A DNA stretch of 64,000 nucleotides from Arthrobacter sp. 31Y (GCF_000526335.1 NZ_JAFW01000001.1:1178001-1242000), one strand, 5' to 3'; counted from the stretch's first letter, positions 34,589 through 43,083 are shown. Numbers and translations: made by a program. Notes: generated from the letters alone by a model not told the origin.

Positions 34589-36808
34589 TTACAGGAACGC
34601 GTTCATGGTGTTCCAGCCGACGCCGACCTGCTCGGAGTACAACCACCAGCTGTAGCCGTTGCCGGCATACAGGACCAGTTCTCCGCCGCTGTTGCGTCCA
34701 AGAACGTCCACCTTTCCGTCGCCGTCGAAGTCGCCTGGAGCTTCAATGGCGTTGAAGATGTTCCAACCGGCGCCAACCTGGCTCGAGGCAAGCCATCCCC
34801 CGGCTCCGTTGCCCGGGTAGAGCAGCAGGGCTCCCGATCCGTTGCGGGCAATGACGTCAGCTTTGCCGTCGCCGTTGAAGTCGCCTACGCCGTCGATGGC
34901 GGTCATGATGTTCCAGCCCGCACCGATCTGGCGGGGCTGGAGCCAGCCGCCGGTTCCGTTGCCGGGGTACAGCCACAGAACACCATTGCCGTCGCGGGCG
35001 ATGACATCAGCCGTGGCATCTCCGTTGAAGTCACCCGTTGACTTGATGGATGTCATCACGTTCCAGCCGGCACCGATCTGGGTGCGGCCGAGCAAGCCAC
35101 CCCATCCGTTGCCTGGGTATAGCCAGAGAACACCGTTGCCGTCGCGGGCAATGACGTCGGCGTAACCGTCTCCGTTGAAGTCGCCGGGCGCTTCAACCGC
35201 GGTCATGACGTTCCAGCCCACGCCGATCTGAGTGCGGCCCCGCCAGTTGCCGTAGCCGCTGCCCTTGTAGAGCCACAAAGCACCGCTGCTGTCACGAGCA
35301 ACCACGTCGCTGGTGCCGTCACCGTTGAAATCGGTGAGCTTTTGGTGCGGCACAGGAAGAGGAGCGGCGCCACCGAACTTTTTCAACGCCGTCGTGGCGT
35401 CAACCAAACCCGCACCACAGCCGGCTGGGCAACCGGCCGGAAGCGGCCGCGCTGATTGCTTGAGTTGCTGTTCCAGCAGCTGGGGCGTGAGGGCGTTGCC
35501 TTCAGCCGAGAAGAGGAGAGCCGCGATGCCTGCCACGTGAGGAGACGCCATGGACGTGCCCTGCATGAACGCAAAAGCGGGTTCATCCGGTGTGGTGGTT
35601 CCGTAGTTCAACGCGGACAAGATGCCACCGGTGACATCTGTTGTCATGTCGCCGCCGGGCGCCGTCACGTCAATGGCACTGCCGTAGTTGGAATACGCTG
35701 CCCGTGTGCCGGACTTGGTGCTCGCCGCCACAGTGATGACGTTCTGGCAGTTACCGGGGCTGATGTCGGATGCGGGGCGGTTGGAGTTTCCTGCGGAGAC
35801 CACCACTGCCGCACCTGCGTTGTACGCAAAGTTGATGGCGTTCTGGTAGGTGGCGGAGCACGTGGCCACGCCGCCGAGGCTGATGTTGATCACCTTTGCC
35901 GGGTTGGGGTTGACCGGAACGTCAGTCACCACGCCGCCCGCGGCCCAGACAATTGAGTCAGCGATGTCGGAGCTGTACCCACCACAGACGCCCAACGCCC
36001 GCACGGGAAGGATCTTTGCCTTCGGCGCTACGCCACTGATGCCAATGCTGTTGTTTCCAACGGCGGCCACAATTCCTGCAACGTGCGTTCCGTGCCATGA
36101 GGAATTTTCAGCGGGACTCTGATCTTCACATTCTCCTGCTGGAACCCAGTCCCCCTGGTCGGTGGGGTCCGGATCCCTGCCGTTTCCGTCCCGCGCGTCG
36201 GCTGCGCTGGAGATCATGTCGTAGCCGGGGAGCACATTTGCGTTGAGCTCGGGGTGACTGGTGATGCCGGTGTCAACGATCGCCACCACCACACCTTCGC
36301 CCTGGTTGTAGTTCCAGGCTGCGGGGGTGCGGACGCCGGAGAAGTTGTCCCACAGGTTCCACTGTTCCGTGTAGCCGTAGTCTTTCGAATGTGCCGTGGG
36401 ATGCATGATGGCATCCGGCTCTGCATAAGCTACGGCCGGATCAGCGCGGAGCGTCTCCACGAAAAGCTTGGCTTCCGACGGCGTGAGGGCCTCGTCGAGC
36501 TTGATGACGTGCCCGCCCGTGGCGTTCAGGCGCGAGCTCTCCGCAGAGACACCGAGTTTGGTTGCTGCCTGGTCAGCCGCGTTCTCGGCTTTCACTGCAG
36601 CCGCTTGTGCAGCATTGTCCCGAATTCCAACAATGAATTGGTCGGTAGCCGTTTCGGGTGTCGGCTGGAGGACCTGCGGGGTGCTCGGGACGAGGTCGGC
36701 AAGATCGGCAGCGGCCGCTGGCTGAACAGCTAGTCCCCCGCTGATGAGAAGTGTGGTCACTGCTATGCCGATGGAACTCAGCGGGCGCAGTCGGGAATTT
36801 TTCACCAT
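34589..36808 (-). CDS. S8 subtilase with five C-terminal FG-GAP/VCBS-like repeats
   Basis: A 739-residue secreted serine protease. After a signal peptide (GIAVTTLLISGGLAVQPAAAAD) comes an I9-like propeptide (QFIVGIRD to VAYAEPDAIMHP), then the S8 domain: Asp179 in AIVDTGITSH, His239 in WHGTHVAGIVAA, the oxyanion Asn in VVSAGNSN and Ser418 in MQGTSMASPHVAG. The C-terminal 240 residues hold five repeats with calcium-loop motifs D-F-N-G-D-G-x-x-D-V, each followed by a LWLYPGNG-type strand (FG-GAP beta-propeller). It probably degrades extracellular protein and binds a matrix or cell surface. The start was set at MVKNSRLR, which begins a normal signal peptide. Confidence 0.9.
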   Translation of the reverse strand: MVKNSRLRPLSSIGIAVTTLLISGGLAVQPAAAADLADLVPSTPQVLQPTPETATDQFIVGIRDNAAQAAAVKAENAADQAATKLGVSAESSRLNATGGHVIKLDEALTPSEAKLFVETLRADPAVAYAEPDAIMHPTAHSKDYGYTEQWNLWDNFSGVRTPAAWNYNQGEGVVVAIVDTGITSHPELNANVLPGYDMISSAADARDGNGRDPDPTDQGDWVPAGECEDQSPAENSSWHGTHVAGIVAAVGNNSIGISGVAPKAKILPVRALGVCGGYSSDIADSIVWAAGGVVTDVPVNPNPAKVINISLGGVATCSATYQNAINFAYNAGAAVVVSAGNSNRPASDISPGNCQNVITVAASTKSGTRAAYSNYGSAIDVTAPGGDMTTDVTGGILSALNYGTTTPDEPAFAFMQGTSMASPHVAGIAALLFSAEGNALTPQLLEQQLKQSARPLPAGCPAGCGAGLVDATTALKKFGGAAPLPVPHQKLTDFNGDGTSDVVARDSSGALWLYKGSGYGNWRGRTQIGVGWNVMTAVEAPGDFNGDGYADVIARDGNGVLWLYPGNGWGGLLGRTQIGAGWNVMTSIKSTGDFNGDATADVIARDGNGVLWLYPGNGTGGWLQPRQIGAGWNIMTAIDGVGDFNGDGKADVIARNGSGALLLYPGNGAGGWLASSQVGAGWNIFNAIEAPGDFDGDGKVDVLGRNSGGELVLYAGNGYSWWLYSEQVGVGWNTMNAFL

Positions 36809-36984
36809 ATGCGGGCATCCTAGGGAAAGCGCGGTCAGCCTCATGGCGGCTGATCGCGGGCAACTGGAGACCACCAGCTGACCCCCAGGAAATTGTAAGC
36901 TGACTCTCGGCTGTAAAAGCTACACGGAGCCGTTTATGACAGTGTCAGGAAGCCTGGGAGGCGTCGCCTCGTAGGAACTCCCAG

Positions 36985-38010
36985 CTACGGGGCAGTATCC
37001 GAGACCGTTGTTTCAATGGTCGTCAGCGTTGTGGCTGTTCCCGCTGGCAGGGCACCTTGCGCTTGGGTAAGGACTTCCCGCTCTCCGATGAGTAAGCCTG
37101 TTGTGGGGTCGATGATGATGTCCTGCCTACTATGAGAGGCCTCCTCCACCCGCCCGATCGCGACGCCAACCCGCCCATTCAACGTGGCCTGCGCGTCGGT
37201 CACGGTCACTCCCGGGATCAGCGCTGCCGCTTTGTATAGCGCGGCTCGCAGATCGGCGGGAACCATCCCGGTGCGCAAAAGATCAGCAATGAAAACCAAG
37301 GCCTGTCCATCGACAGACTGCCCGTGTCCCAGTGTTTTCTTAAAGATGTTGTTCAGGAGCAGATATGGGTCCCGGGGCAAAGTATCCAGGTAGTTGGTTG
37401 AGGGAAAGCCGGACTGATCTGGAGGTCCATAGAAGCCACCATTCACCGCCCGCAGTGTCTCTCCGATCGGTGTTCCGAGCTGGCCGTTGGTCGCATACTC
37501 CTTGGAGGCTTCGTCAAAGAACACCGTTGGAATACGCCCCGAGCGCTCCCATACCCATTCGTCCGTTCGGTTAGCCGGTATATACATCGTCATATTTTCG
37601 GTATCGAGCCACTGGAACTGCCTGCCGTTTTCATCCACGGTGGTGCTGCCCCAAAGGTTGCTGCTTTGAATCTTCAAGTACTGGCCGGGGTTGACCACAG
37701 GATCAGCATTTTGAATGGTGGTTTGCGCGGCATCATTCAGGACCTGCGCCGCCTGGGCCGTTGCAGCGCCCCGCCAACCGGTGGGACCAATGACGTCGAC
37801 AGCCACAAGCGCGGCCACCGCGGCGACGGCAGCGACCGAAATAATCCCAACCTTCTTCCATCCTTTGCGCTTCCTGGTGGGCAATGACCATGCAGAAGCC
37901 AAGGACGGGGAAATGCGGTGAAGCAGCTTCGCCCGCCCGTCCTCTATGGCCGAATCCTTGGGAACAGGCGTCTTTTCACGCATTGCTTGAAGAAGCGCTA
38001 ACTCGTCCAT
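36985..38010 (-). CDS. CU044_5270 family protein (likely anti-sigma partner)
   Basis: A 341-residue single-pass membrane protein. The N terminus MDELALLQAMREKTPVPKD is the family opening, followed by one transmembrane helix (VGIISVAAVAAVAALVAVDV) and a large extracytoplasmic domain with NPGQYLKIQSS, a Q-W-L tract and GVAIGRVEEASHSRQDIIIDP. The family is almost always encoded right after an ECF sigma factor, as here: its start lies inside the 3' end of the sigma gene (35-bp overlap). A role as membrane sensor or anti-sigma factor is inferred from that. Confidence 0.82.
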   Translation of the reverse strand: MDELALLQAMREKTPVPKDSAIEDGRAKLLHRISPSLASAWSLPTRKRKGWKKVGIISVAAVAAVAALVAVDVIGPTGWRGAATAQAAQVLNDAAQTTIQNADPVVNPGQYLKIQSSNLWGSTTVDENGRQFQWLDTENMTMYIPANRTDEWVWERSGRIPTVFFDEASKEYATNGQLGTPIGETLRAVNGGFYGPPDQSGFPSTNYLDTLPRDPYLLLNNIFKKTLGHGQSVDGQALVFIADLLRTGMVPADLRAALYKAAALIPGVTVTDAQATLNGRVGVAIGRVEEASHSRQDIIIDPTTGLLIGEREVLTQAQGALPAGTATTLTTIETTVSDTAP

Positions 38011-38572
38011 GTTCGATCTCCTTAACTTCCGGGTTGTTGAGGGCAGCTGCATCACGCAGGATGCGCCGGGCCCTGTTCAGGCGTGATCTGACGGTGCCTA
38101 CAGGAACACCGGTTGCTAGGGCTATCCCGTCATAAGTGAGATCCGCCCAGGCATAGAGCAGAAGACACTCCCTGTCTGCAGGCGAAAGCTTCCGCATAGC
38201 GGTAGCGAGGCTCGCTGTGGTGGCGGCAGCATCAAGCCGATCGGCCACACGGTCGGTTCCGTCCCCGTAACCTTCACGGCCTGCAGCCTTCGCGAAGGCC
38301 TTGAGGCGTCTGGCCTCAGAACGGTGATGACGGCGTAGCAAGTTGGTGGCAATACCAAAGAGCCAAGGCCTGGCGTCCTCGGACCTGTGGTCATAAGACT
38401 CCCTGCTTTCAAAGGCAACCAAGAACGTCTGTGCCATGACGTCATCAGCCACCGATTCGCCGGCTCTGGTAGCCGCATAGCGGTGCACGGAACGGCAATA
38501 TTTGTCGTAGAGCGCCGCGAATGCCTGCGGATCATCGCGGGAGCTGCGTATGAGGTCACTGTCAGTCGTCAC
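37976..38572 (-). CDS. ECF RNA polymerase sigma factor
   Basis: A 198-residue sigma-70 family protein: region 2 includes FAALYDKYCRSVHRYAATRAG and DVMAQTFLVAFE, with RPWLFGIATNLLRRHHR, and region 4 has LSPADRECLLLYAWADLTYDGIALATG and VPVGTVRSRLNRARRILRD. It directs transcription of a regulon that probably includes its partner membrane gene. The C terminus past residue 185 overlaps the partner's start. The signal sensed is unknown. Confidence 0.92.
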   Translation of the reverse strand: MTTDSDLIRSSRDDPQAFAALYDKYCRSVHRYAATRAGESVADDVMAQTFLVAFESRESYDHRSEDARPWLFGIATNLLRRHHRSEARRLKAFAKAAGREGYGDGTDRVADRLDAAATTASLATAMRKLSPADRECLLLYAWADLTYDGIALATGVPVGTVRSRLNRARRILRDAAALNNPEVKEIEHGRVSASSSNA

Positions 38573-38647
38573 AAGCTGTATTGCCCTTTCACGGGAAAAG
38601 AGTTCACGGCAGTGACAATGCAGTTCAGTGCAACTCCCAGGGAAGCG

Positions 38648-38809
38648 CTAGACGCGTCCCTTGATGATGGTCGCAATCAGTTCTTTGCTGCAGCCCACAG
38701 CAGCGGCCAAGGTGCCATAGGACCACCGGGCGGGATCCTCTTGGCGGGCACGTCGTTGCACCCATTCCAAGAATTGCACCCCTTCCAAGAAGGGGTGCAA
38801 CGGAACCAT
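38648..38809 (-). CDS. Small HTH-like protein, 53 residues
   Basis: A short open frame MVPLHPFLEGVQFLEWVQRR followed by ARQEDPARWSYGTLAAAVG and CSKELIATIIKGRV. The last 25 residues read like a helix-turn-helix (tLAaavGcSkeLiatIikG). The start region carries an exact-in-frame 18-bp tandem duplication (38756-38773, 38774-38791, one mismatch) giving PFLEGVQ/FLEWVQ. It lies 21 bp after the DUF4177 gene on the same strand, so it could be cotranscribed. The ribosome site is weak. Either a real small regulator or the relic of a longer one. Confidence 0.5.
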   Translation of the reverse strand: MVPLHPFLEGVQFLEWVQRRARQEDPARWSYGTLAAAVGCSKELIATIIKGRV

Positions 38810-38830
38810 ATTTATTGCTTTTAGAAGAAC

Positions 38831-39043
38831 TTATCCGACGCGCTCAAACACCATGGTGGCCTGAATACGATCACCGCCGCCGATCACTCCCTTACTGCCG
38901 CTGCTGGCCGTGGTGATGGTGTGGAGCCGATAACCCTTTGCGGCCTGATCATTGATGGCCTTTTCCAAGGAAGGAAGGTTGCCCGAACCGGCGCCCCACA
39001 TTTTCTCTTTGAGGATCACTTGGAGAACCACGTACTGCTGCAT
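38831..39043 (-). CDS. DUF4177 family protein
   Basis: A 70-residue protein. MQQYVVLQVILKEKMWG, then LPSLEKAINDQAAKGYRLHTIT and ATMVFER, match the DUF4177 pattern (strand, helix with A-A-x-G-Y-R-L-H, strand). Function unknown. A tight hairpin (38774-38800) lies downstream, inside the small HTH gene. Confidence 0.75.
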   Translation of the reverse strand: MQQYVVLQVILKEKMWGAGSGNLPSLEKAINDQAAKGYRLHTITTASSGSKGVIGGGDRIQATMVFERVG

Positions 39044-39132
39044 TGCACCACTTCCTTCTGTTGCTTGCCGGCCGCCTGATGTTGGCCAATTGCGTGCAAG
39101 GCTACTCGACGCCGGCGGGGCACCTTTTGGTT

Positions 39133-39498
39133 TCAGCCCAGTTCGCGCAGCACGGCGGTCATATCACCACCAACACCTCCAGTATTGACGGTACCCTTGG
39201 GCTCGAACAGCAACGCTTGTACTTCGTTCTCGGCTTTGGGGCAGTGTTCCATTCCCTTAGGGACCACGTAGATGTCATTCGGCCCGAGCTCCACATCGCC
39301 GTCGCGGAGCTGAATGGTGAGATTCCCGCTGATGACCATGAACAATTCGTCGGTATCAGGATGAGTGTGCCAAACAAATTCGCCCTGAATCTTTACCACT
39401 TTCACGTCGTAGTCGTTGATGCTTGTCAGCCGGTGCGGTTGCCAGTACTCCGAGATCGAATCAAGGGCGGTGTTGATGTTGCGTACCAAATGAGTCAT
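39133..39498 (-). CDS. Cupin-domain protein
   Basis: A 121-residue single cupin. Motif 1 is EFVWHTHPDTDELFMVISG (H-x-H-x-x-x-x-E) and motif 2 PNDIYVVPKGMEHCPKA (P-x-G-x-x-H), giving the usual metal ligands. Such proteins are mannose-6-phosphate-isomerase-like; substrate unknown. The start MTHLVRNINTALD at 39498 fits the fold better than one 16 codons upstream. It stands next to a divergent DUF2000/AraC pair but on its own. Confidence 0.82.
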   Translation of the reverse strand: MTHLVRNINTALDSISEYWQPHRLTSINDYDVKVVKIQGEFVWHTHPDTDELFMVISGNLTIQLRDGDVELGPNDIYVVPKGMEHCPKAENEVQALLFEPKGTVNTGGVGGDMTAVLRELG

Positions 39499-39549
39499 GG
39501 ATGATCGGTGCTTTCTGTTGAGGTCTTTGACAGATGGTTCCGGCATTTT

Positions 39550-40008
39550 TCACGGGTGCATTCTTGCGCCTTTGACGATCCTGTCAACCACGTTTTTAGG
39601 ACCGCGGAGCGCAATCCCTACCAGGTCAAGGTCCTGGGCAGCGACTGCCGCTACCGCCGCACGGTTCGCTTCGTCGTGGCCGGTGGAGAACAATTCACGC
39701 GTGTACAAGGCAACCGGGATCTCACGAGAAAGCGCCCGCTCCCGCGCTGCCGCCAAGAGGTCCTGCCCGGCCGTGAGAACCAGGACGGGCTGACGAAGCA
39801 TGGGAAGGTAGTCATTCCCGTCTCGGTCCTGGTAGGGCTCCCCCGTCAGACCCGGGGTGCTGGTGGCGATGGCACTCATGAGGAATGCAGTCACGTTCAG
39901 CTCTTGCCACGGCAAGAGCTTGTCACTCAGGACCACCACCACTTTTGTGTCGAAGCGAACAGGCGCGGAGGAAGGGGCATCAAGGGTTGTGGTCGCGTTT
40001 TCTTGCAT
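39550..40008 (-). CDS. DUF2000 family protein
   Basis: A 152-residue cytoplasmic protein. FDTKVVVVLSDKLLPWQELNVTAFLMS is the family opening and ALYTRELFSTGHDEANRAAV the late block. DUF2000 resembles peptidyl-tRNA hydrolase folds but has no assigned role. Starts at 40008 and 40020 are both possible. It is divergent from an AraC regulator only ~50 bp away, a recurrent pairing in this family, which suggests that AraC controls it. Confidence 0.8.
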   Translation of the reverse strand: MQENATTTLDAPSSAPVRFDTKVVVVLSDKLLPWQELNVTAFLMSAIATSTPGLTGEPYQDRDGNDYLPMLRQPVLVLTAGQDLLAAARERALSREIPVALYTRELFSTGHDEANRAAVAAVAAQDLDLVGIALRGPKNVVDRIVKGARMHP

Positions 40009-40058
40009 AAACCCCAGCATGCCCGCAGGCAGGAACGCTGGTCTTGTACATTTCTTGC

Positions 40059-40835
40059 ATGGGTAACTCAGTGCAGGCGTGGCATCCCGCCGTGCCCTAT
40101 GTGCGTGAGGTGCTCCATGCAACGTTCGAGGATCATAGCTACCCGTCCCATACCCATGAGGACTGGACCGTGCTTCTGATCGACAAAGGGGCAGTGACTT
40201 ACGACCTCGGACGCACCGAGCATCAGGCGGTTCCCGCCTCAATCACCCTGCTACCGCCGCATGTCCCGCACGACGGCAGATCCGCCGTCGGGGGTGAATC
40301 ATTCCGTAAGCGAGTCCTGTATCTGAGCGAGGACTGGTTGCCGGCCAAGGCAACGGAGGCGGCAGTGGCGCAACCACTGCTGCTGGATCCGGAGACGGTG
40401 GCAACCGTGACGGGCATCCACACGGCACTGTCCTTGCCGGCGGATGCGATGGAGGCCGAATGCGGCGTTCTGGCTCTCCGGGAATCCGTGCGTTCGCACT
40501 TGGGAACGCCGTCGTCGCCGGCGCGGGACGCTCCCTTGGCACGTCAGTTGCGCGAGATGCTGGATGACCGCCTGTTTGAGTCCTTCACCATTGCCGAAGC
40601 GGCTCAAATACTGGGTGCGCACCCGAGCCATTTGGTGCGCGCATTTTCCAAGGCCTACGGCATCGCCCCCTACCGCTATGTCACAGGCCGGCGCGTTGAC
40701 CGTGCCCGACGCCTGCTACTGGACGGCCGCCCGGCGTCAGAAGCGGCGGTTGAGGCGGGCTTCCATGATCAGTCCCACCTCACCCGGCATTTCCGGCGCG
40801 TCCTCGGAACGACGCCGGGGGCTTTCACCGCCTGA
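40059..40835 (+). CDS. AraC family regulator
   Basis: A 258-residue regulator. The N-terminal half is an AraC-type cupin sensor (THEDWTVLLIDKGAVTYDLG, LPPHVPHDGR); the C-terminal ~95 residues are the double HTH: FTIAEAAQILGAHPSHLVRAF, then PYRYVTGRRVDRARRLLLDG and EAGFHDQSHLTRHFRRVLG. It probably controls the divergent DUF2000 gene. The start at 40059 was preferred to a TTG five codons upstream. Confidence 0.88.
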   Translation: MGNSVQAWHPAVPYVREVLHATFEDHSYPSHTHEDWTVLLIDKGAVTYDLGRTEHQAVPASITLLPPHVPHDGRSAVGGESFRKRVLYLSEDWLPAKATEAAVAQPLLLDPETVATVTGIHTALSLPADAMEAECGVLALRESVRSHLGTPSSPARDAPLARQLREMLDDRLFESFTIAEAAQILGAHPSHLVRAFSKAYGIAPYRYVTGRRVDRARRLLLDGRPASEAAVEAGFHDQSHLTRHFRRVLGTTPGAFTA

Positions 40836-40861
40836 CCCTTAGGCCGTCGCGGGTGTAGCGG

Positions 40862-41230
40862 TTAGGACCGGTCGTGAAGAGTCACGTGATAGCCGTCAGG
40901 ATCGGCGAAGGTGAAGGTGCGGCCGAATGGACCGTCAATGGGTGCCGTGACAATCGTGTGCCCGTCGCCGACCAATGCGTCATGAATGGCTTGGGCATCA
41001 GTGGCGTGCATCCAGATCGCGGCGCCGATTCCCGGCTGATCAACGGACGTCAGGTCCGTCCCGGGAGCGATGGTGCGGAGCGCGAAGGCGATCGGCTTCG
41101 TGTCGAACACGACGGCGTGGGGCGGCCCTGCTTGCGAGCGGACAAGGCCGAGGTACTGCTCGTAGAACGCTTGGGACGCGTCGAGGTCGCGCGCTTGGAG
41201 TGAGATGAAGTCGGGGCCAGTGACGGGCAT
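40862..41230 (-). CDS. VOC (glyoxalase/bleomycin-resistance) family protein
   Basis: A 122-residue single VOC domain: FISLQARDLDASQAFYEQYLGL at the start and RTFTFADPDGYHVTLHD at the end. This metal-binding fold carries out isomerisation, dioxygenation or drug sequestration; the substrate is unknown. It is divergent from a MarR regulator and the gap between them has two perfect palindromes, so it is likely repressed by it and induced by its ligand. Confidence 0.87.
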   Translation of the reverse strand: MPVTGPDFISLQARDLDASQAFYEQYLGLVRSQAGPPHAVVFDTKPIAFALRTIAPGTDLTSVDQPGIGAAIWMHATDAQAIHDALVGDGHTIVTAPIDGPFGRTFTFADPDGYHVTLHDRS

Positions 41231-41250
41231 GTGATGCTCCTTCGATTCTT

Positions 41251-41266
41251 TGTCAGTTATCTGACA
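41251..41266. promoter_or_regulatory. MarR-type operator 1
   Basis: TGTCAGTTATCTGACA: arms TGTCAG/CTGACA are perfectly inverted around TTAT. It lies 21 bases before the VOC start. Confidence 0.8.
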
Positions 41267-41277
41267 CGAACAAGGTA

Positions 41278-41293
41278 TGTCAGAATACTGACA
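41278..41293. promoter_or_regulatory. MarR-type operator 2, overlapping the MarR start
   Basis: TGTCAGAATACTGACA has the same TGTCAG/CTGACA arms around AATA. Its last base is the A of the MarR ATG, so repressor binding would block the regulator's own transcription. Centres of the two sites are 27 bases apart. Confidence 0.8.
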
Positions 41294-41778
41294 TGAGTCA
41301 ACGCGGGATCGACCTCACCACGTCGCTGGGGTATTTGCTGAAAGAAGCATCGAGTGCCCTCCGCGCCTCCATGGAATCAGCGCTGCGGCCCCTGGGAATG
41401 ACCATCACCCACTACTCGTGCCTGGAACTACTGGCTCAGCGCCCGGGCCTATCCAACTCCGAGCTGGCCCGGGGAGCTTTCGTTACCCGGCAATCCATGA
41501 ACGTCCTGCTCCAAGCCCTGGAACGCGACGGCTATGTGAACCGTCCGGAGGAAGCCCGAGTGGGAAAAGTCCTTCCCGCTCAGCTGACCCCGATGGGTCG
41601 AAGCAGCCTCGAGAAGGCGAGCGCTGCGGTCCGCGCCGTTGAGAACAAGATGCTCGGCGGCATGACGCAGGACGAACAAACCACCGCTTTCAAGGCACTG
41701 CAAAGCATGATCACGTCCTTGCGCGATCACGAGGGCGCCGCGGGCGACGACACCCAGGATGTAACCCATGAGCGTTAG
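41293..41778 (+). CDS. MarR family repressor
   Basis: A 161-residue winged-helix regulator: ITHYSCLELLAQRPGLSNSELARGAFVTRQSMNVLLQALE holds the recognition helix (VTRQSMNVLLQAL), followed by the wing and RSSLEKASAAVRAVENKML dimer helices. It probably represses the divergent VOC gene and itself through the two palindromes between them. The ATG at 41293 has no space for an upstream ribosome site within the operator, so the message may be leaderless. Confidence 0.9.
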   Translation: MSQRGIDLTTSLGYLLKEASSALRASMESALRPLGMTITHYSCLELLAQRPGLSNSELARGAFVTRQSMNVLLQALERDGYVNRPEEARVGKVLPAQLTPMGRSSLEKASAAVRAVENKMLGGMTQDEQTTAFKALQSMITSLRDHEGAAGDDTQDVTHER

Positions 41779-42304
41779 TAGAACAATCCGGCTCGGCGTC
41801 ACCGCTACGGCATTGGTGGCGCTGCTGAGCGGTTGCACCACTGAGAACCAAACCACCCCTCCGGAGGCCTCCTCAACCACAGGCACATCCGCAAGCACCG
41901 CCGCATCGCGATCAATGTCGGAAGCGGAGGCAGCAGTTGCCAAGATCCCGGGAGCAGAGTTTGAGGCGGCCCGCGCGTGGGACGGCACCACCGCCTACGT
42001 CATCGCGACGCTCTCCGTGACCGATGCCTTCTCAGGCGATCCGGCCGTGCTTATTGATTACTCATTGGCGCAGCTCTCTTCCCAATCTGAGGTGGATCGT
42101 GGTCGCTTGGTGCGCTTCAGCTTCAAAGGGCCCGGGCAGACCCCCAAGACTACAAAGGCGCTCCTTACAGCTCTGAGCATCGACTCCGCGCCGTACGCCG
42201 GCGGGTCCTCCCTGGAGCTTGCCAATCAGGACTTGGACGACCGCTACGGCAGGTGGCCAGCAGCGGTACCCGATCCCCCGGCGTCGCTCATTACTAAAGA
42301 CTGA
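41768..42304 (+). CDS. Lipoprotein, paralogue A
   Basis: A 178-residue predicted lipoprotein: signal VTATALVALLSGC with the lipobox L-S-G-C at residues 20-23, a Thr/Ser/Pro-rich linker, then a compact domain with AVAKIPGAEFEAARAWDGTTAYV, VTDAFSGD and LDDRYGRWPAAVPDPP. No known family. It is a paralogue of the lipoprotein at 43080-43604 (shared A-x-I-A-K-x-P-G, W/Y-D-G-T-T and R-Y-G-x-W-P segments). It overlaps the MarR gene by 11 bp. Confidence 0.75.
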   Translation: MSVSRTIRLGVTATALVALLSGCTTENQTTPPEASSTTGTSASTAASRSMSEAEAAVAKIPGAEFEAARAWDGTTAYVIATLSVTDAFSGDPAVLIDYSLAQLSSQSEVDRGRLVRFSFKGPGQTPKTTKALLTALSIDSAPYAGGSSLELANQDLDDRYGRWPAAVPDPPASLITKD

Positions 42305-42399
42305 ATCCCGGATGGATTGCTGTGCCCATCGCAGCCTCCCCTCTTCACGCATAGGGTTGAAGGTGCCCGGGAAGAGTTCGGGCTACTTTGGGGGATTTA

Positions 42400-43083
42400 A
42401 TGCGCAGTACAGATTTACGACGTCGACATCACCGGCTGCTTTCGGCCACCGCGGTGATGGTGCTCGCCGCGGTTTCGGCCGGCGGGCTTGCCGGGTGCCG
42501 CGTTGTGAAGCGGCCGGCGCCGCCGTACCCGGAAGTGGATTGGCAGGGCGCCGCGCCCGGCGGAGCGCTTGAGGCCGATCCCTGGGTACAGGCCACGAGG
42601 AAGTTCCTTGAGGCAGAGGCCGTGGCCCGCAATATCAACGATTTCTCCATTCCGGAGCTGGTCCACACGGCCAGCAGGGACGCGCGAAGCCGTGCTGCGA
42701 GGCCGGCATTCGATGACGTCAAACAGGGAAGGCGCCCGGAAATTCTTCCCGGGCCAACACCGTTCTTGCCGCTAAGCGTGACGCCTGACTTTCGGGGCAA
42801 CCCTGACCGGGCAGCTGTGAGGGGCTGCAAGGCAACGGGGTGGTCCTCGGAGGAGGGGGACGTACCTGCCGAGTTGAGGGCCTACGGCGTGGAGTACCGG
42901 ATGGAGCGGCTGCCCGATGGAACCATGCGGGTTGAGGCCACAGTCGGGCTCCCGGACTTGGAATGCTCGGACGTCACCCTTCCCGTGGCATTGTTTGTGC
43001 CAGCGCCGGAACCGTCGGACGTTACTGACGTCAAAGACATTGTCATTGCCGAGCGCACCGACCTCGATCCCGTGGGCAAGTGA
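42400..43083 (+). CDS. Uncharacterised lipoprotein
   Basis: A 227-residue predicted lipoprotein with a long signal (RRRHHRLLSATAVMVLAAVS) ending in LAGC. The rest has no recognised family; it contains EADPWVQATRKFLEAEAVARN and AYGVEYRMERLPDGTMRVEATV, suggestive of a mixed alpha/beta domain. The start is ATG 42400 with GGGGGA seven bases before it. Its stop overlaps the start of the next lipoprotein gene (GTGATG region), so these are coupled. Confidence 0.72.
   Translation: MRSTDLRRRHHRLLSATAVMVLAAVSAGGLAGCRVVKRPAPPYPEVDWQGAAPGGALEADPWVQATRKFLEAEAVARNINDFSIPELVHTASRDARSRAARPAFDDVKQGRRPEILPGPTPFLPLSVTPDFRGNPDRAAVRGCKATGWSSEEGDVPAELRAYGVEYRMERLPDGTMRVEATVGLPDLECSDVTLPVALFVPAPEPSDVTDVKDIVIAERTDLDPVGK

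Noticed and set aside
38774..38800. Simple terminator of the DUF4177 gene
   Set aside because: It forms an 11-bp stem but lacks a T-run and lies inside a frame with a clear HTH-like end, so the CDS call was kept with the hairpin noted as ambiguous.
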